In this document: positions 61,319 through 64,000 of the stretch, piece by piece | Position numbering within the stretch: position 1 is the first letter of the stretch | How the letters are laid out: every line of letters begins with the position of its first letter | Assembly (NCBI GenBank): GCA_036867785.1 | Contig: CP145416.1 | Location: 62,001 to 126,000, forward strand | Direction of reading: 5' to 3' | DNA: 64,000 nucleotides | DNA from: Plasmodiophora brassicae | Lineage: Eukaryota > Endomyxa: Phytomyxea > Phytomyxea > Plasmodiophorida | Translations under genes and position numbers: made by a program | The notes under the pieces: model-generated | The model's database searches: none | What the model was told of the DNA's origin: nothing | The model's input: the letters and a program-made list of their open reading frames with translations, nothing else

Positions 61319-63375
61319 TTAGACGGCAAAGTACTCGTAGACGGCGCTGGAGGCGGCTAGGCCCAGGCGGCGGCCATTGACGACGAGGTCCTGCAGGAGC
61401 GCCTTCTTCGAGTCCGGCGTTGGGCATCGCGAATAGGCGAGCAGCAGGGCGGCGCAGGTTGGGAATTGTGCCATGATGGCTTCGGCGCGCGCATGCGACA
61501 GGTGCGGTATCCGCCCGAGCATGTTGAACCATTCCTTCACGGCGGGCGTGTACACGCCGCCGACAACGGCCGACTTGCCCTGCTTGAAGCGCACCGCTGT
61601 TGCACATTAGACCGCGGCGATGGGGCGGTACGGTCCCGACTCACAGAACGAGGCGCTCGGGTCGACCACGTACGGCTCATCGACGAGATGCCGGGTCGCC
61701 TGCGCCACGAACATGGCGGTCTCTTCCTGGCAGGTGAAGTTCAGGAACCGACAGCGCCCTTCGTACCGGACAAGGATCTCGGCTGCAAGGTCATCGATTT
61801 GTGTCACCGAGGTCAGCGCACAGCTCGCAGGTGCACCTGTCCCAATGGTTGATATCTCCAATGCGAACCAGGGCGACGCAAACATACCGACCTTGCTGGC
61901 CGCTCAGTTCCTGTCGCATCCTCCGATTGCTGTTCAGTCGCATGACGCGTTTCAGCTCCTGGACGACCATGGCCACGGAAGATCCCGGCGTGGACAGGCA
62001 GTAATCCAGCAGCGGGACGAGCTGCTTCGATTCGAACTTGTCGATGAACTCATTCGCCTGCAGAAGGACGGCGGAGAACGGCAGGCGCTCCTCGGCGAAT
62101 TGCGAATCACGACTGAACCGCAACCGGCCGTCTTCGATCACGCAGCTGCCGTCCAGGTCGCCCGTGATACGCCTGCGAGTCCATCGAATGACGTTCGTTC
62201 CCGTCTCGTCAACGACGAACGATCGCAGGTCGGCATCTGACGCGCAACAGCCAGTCAGAAGGGCTGGCGACCAGGAACGCTACCGGACGGTTGCCTTTGA
62301 TCTGCTCGACCGCTTTGGCAATCGGTTCTTCGTACTTTGCCCAAATCGGCCGCGGAATGTACGCGGTGACTTCGCTCCACTTGAACTTCCCTGCAGTGCC
62401 CAAACGACGCCGGTCAGCATATCACCCGGTGCACAGCAATTGAGGAGGCACCCTGCATTCGGGACAAGTTCAGCTTCGCTTCCTGCTTCCCCGTTTTCTT
62501 CCTCAAAGCCTCCTCTTCCCGGGCGGCCTTCCGCCTTAACGCCGCGTCTTCCTTGGAGGCCTTCTCCCCCGCCGCATCCGTACGCCTGGAGATATCGGTA
62601 CCAGCGACGAGCGAACGATTGCTCTGTCGCGGTCGGTTCCCCGGGGACATATCGTGCAGATCGCGAGCAATGTCCCGCTGGCCGTCGCGGCACAGTCGAC
62701 CCAGCCACGCGACGCTGTCGTCGTCGCCAAGGATCGCGTTCAGGTCGGGGCAGCCGTCGCTGACTCTCTGCAACCGTCATCAATGTACAGCCAGATGGCA
62801 ATCCTCGCTAGCCGTCCTACTTTCCGGTTTCGTAGACGCGGGGCGGCATCGTTCACGTTCGGGATCGGGTCGACGTCGGGCGAACCGCCGCCGGGCAGGT
62901 CCTCCCGTACCTGACGCGCACGTGGCGAATCCGGAACGATGGAAATGCCAGGACTGGGTCCAACGGACAAGCGAACGCGTTCGCTAGACGAGTCCGCCGC
63001 ATCGGCGACGCCCTCTTCCTCGCTGTCGGATCTGAGATCGAGCACGACCGGCGACGAGTCCGACACGATAATTACTCGGGAGCCCACTGAATGGTCCCGT
63101 TTCGCGGCAACGGGCGTCGACTGCGGAACGATCCAGCAGTCTGTGGAGCGACTCGAACCCGACGATGCATCGTCGGCGACGACGGCCTGCGGCCAGCCAT
63201 CGTCGTCCCGCAACCGGCCGCAGGCCATGCAGGCGCCCCGGTCGTCGTCGTTCAGGCACGCGCAACGCCCGCAGGTCCACATGCGGACGGAGGCGCGCGC
63301 CGACTCGCAGACGCCGCAGACGACGGCGACATCGCTGTCGTTCACGAACGTACAGGCCGCGCACGACCAGGGCAT
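61319..63375 (-). CDS. EME1/MMS4-like structure-specific nuclease subunit with two RanBP2 zinc fingers
   Basis: Six exons (62821-63375, 62452-62767, 62289-62390, 61892-62236, 61645-61836, 61319-61596) encode 595 residues. The N-terminus has two RanBP2-type fingers, W-S-C-A-A-C...C-G-V-C and W-T-C-G-R-C...C-M-A-C, and two SUMO-interaction-like hydrophobic/acidic cores (V-I-I-V-S-D, V-V-L-D-L-R-S-D). A charged coiled segment leads to an ERCC4-like domain (F-V-V-D-E-T-G-T-N-V-I-R-W, without an ERKxxxD motif). The C-terminal helix-hairpin-helix reads A-E-A-I-M-A-Q-F-P-T...R-R-L-G-L-A-A-S-S-A-V-Y. EME1 is the non-catalytic partner of MUS81, which cuts branched DNA. All joins are in phase. Confidence 0.78.
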
Positions 63376-63631
63376 CACGCCGCGGGCGCCGCGACTGGCG
63401 CAATTTCGCCCCCCGGCCGAGCTGCACGAAGCCGTAACGCGAACCCGAGCTGCAAACGCGCCCCACTCGTCCCCGAGTTGGAGCTGCAGTGGCGCCCCCG
63501 TCGCCACCAGTGCGCAGCGCGACTGTGGAGCTGCACATCGGAGGAACGTCGGCCAGTTGGGGCCACGGTGGGGGGACGTTGTGACGGCGGCGACGGGGGG
63601 AGGCCCGTCCGTCCGTCACAACGCGCGCGCG

Positions 63632-64000
63632 ATGGCCGCCGACGAAGGCAATACGTCCGGGGCGTTCTCGATCGACCACGAGCTGGAGAAGCAGCTCGAG
63701 GCCTGCAAGGGCGAGGTGGCGCAGGGTACGGTCACGCTGGTGACCTCCGACGGGCACGCGTATGCGAACCGCTGGCCGTGGCCCGTTCGCATCGCCCTGA
63801 ACCAGTGCCCGGCAGGCACGTCATCCCGCGATCGATTGCCGTCATGTCCGAGTTCATCAAGAACGCGGTCACGCTGGATACGGGCGCACACGAGGTATTA
63901 CGGTGGGGCGGCGGTCAGGTTCCAGCTGCTGACACACGCCCTGCAGTTGACGCTGAAGCACGTCGACGAGGTCGTCATCAGACCGGTCATCGTCTGGATG
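63632..64000 (+). CDS. Elongin-C/SKP1-type POZ protein (5' part)
   Basis: The gene runs off the window. Exon 1 (63632 to about 63775) encodes an N-terminal helix and V-T-L-V-T-S-D-G-H-A-Y, matching the V-K-L-I-S-S-D-G-H start of elongin C. A 38-nt intron is the best fit to H-V-I-P-R-S-I-A-V-M-S-E-F-I-K-N-A-V. A further intron, donor GTATTA at 63896, leads to F-Q-L-L-T-H-A-L...V-V-I-R-P-V-I-V-W. This POZ fold links substrate receptors to cullin ubiquitin ligases. Elongin C rather than SKP1 is favoured by the S-D-G-H motif. The exact exon ends are uncertain. Confidence 0.6.
   Translation, partial: MAADEGNTSGAFSIDHELEKQLEACKGEVAQGTVTLVTSDGHAYANRWPWPVRIALNQCPAGTSSRDRLPSCPSSSRTRSRWIRAHTRYYGGAAVRFQLLTHALQLTLKHVDEVVIRPVIVWM

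Overview
The window is nuclear DNA of a GC-rich, very gene-dense unicellular eukaryote. Nearly every gene is cut by short GT-AG introns, mostly 50-80 nt, often with a CTAAC/CTGAC-like branch site. Neighbouring genes are often convergent and only 15-70 bp apart. The protein set is eukaryotic throughout: Pelota, HGH1, CHMP1/Vps46, Rab5, site-2 protease, SFT2, GIGYF, EME1, a SAGA-type zinc finger and elongin C. Two secreted SKP1-like/ankyrin proteins, several small secreted proteins and the compact intron-rich layout make a plasmodiophorid (Rhizaria, Plasmodiophora-like plant parasite) my best guess. That is inference, roughly 50 % sure. I saw no reverse transcriptase, integrase, capsid gene, tRNA, rRNA or CRISPR array.

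Layout. 0-6 kb: a secreted surface-type protein (-), a multispan AIG1/rolling-stone-like protein (+), an SLC35F-type transporter (+) and a PLP D-serine dehydratase-type enzyme (-). 6-16 kb: a PH-domain AGC pseudokinase (+), a fatty-acid desaturase (-), a giant PH-pseudokinase-C2-PTEN fusion (+) and a GIGYF-type GYF protein (-). 16-26 kb: an Sgf11-type zinc-finger protein, a secreted protein, a poorly resolved cluster of small minus-strand genes, two more AIG1-like paralogues head to head, a RAP-domain protein and HGH1. 26-34 kb: a 102-nt hairpin, Pelota, CHMP1, a double Zn2Cys6 protein, site-2 protease and three small secreted proteins. 34-41 kb: a duplicated region with two secreted SKP1-ankyrin genes, gene debris between them and twin perfect palindromes. 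40-50 kb: a C2H2 factor, a HEAT-like protein, a hevein-like surface protein, a papain-like secreted protein, a DGAT2-type acyltransferase overlapping a second hairpin, and SFT2. 50-64 kb: coiled-coil and membrane proteins, a PHD/HTH gene abutting a WD40 gene, a UBZ/SIM protein, Rab5, a membrane protein, EME1 carrying two RanBP2 zinc fingers, and the start of an elongin-C-like gene.

How they fit together. The two PH-pseudokinases are paralogues; one carries an intact PTEN phosphatase, so one polypeptide joins an AKT-like scaffold to the enzyme that opposes PI3K. Desaturase and DGAT2 belong to lipid storage. Rab5, CHMP1, SFT2 and S2P are membrane-traffic and Golgi functions. GIGYF, Pelota and HGH1 act in translation control, ribosome rescue and eEF2 folding. 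The small proteins with a signal peptide and a C-terminal hydrophobic tail look like cell-surface or secreted products, and the SKP1-ankyrin pair are the best candidates for secreted effectors. Exon boundaries were inferred by eye from splice consensus, open reading frame and family alignment; none is backed by transcript data.
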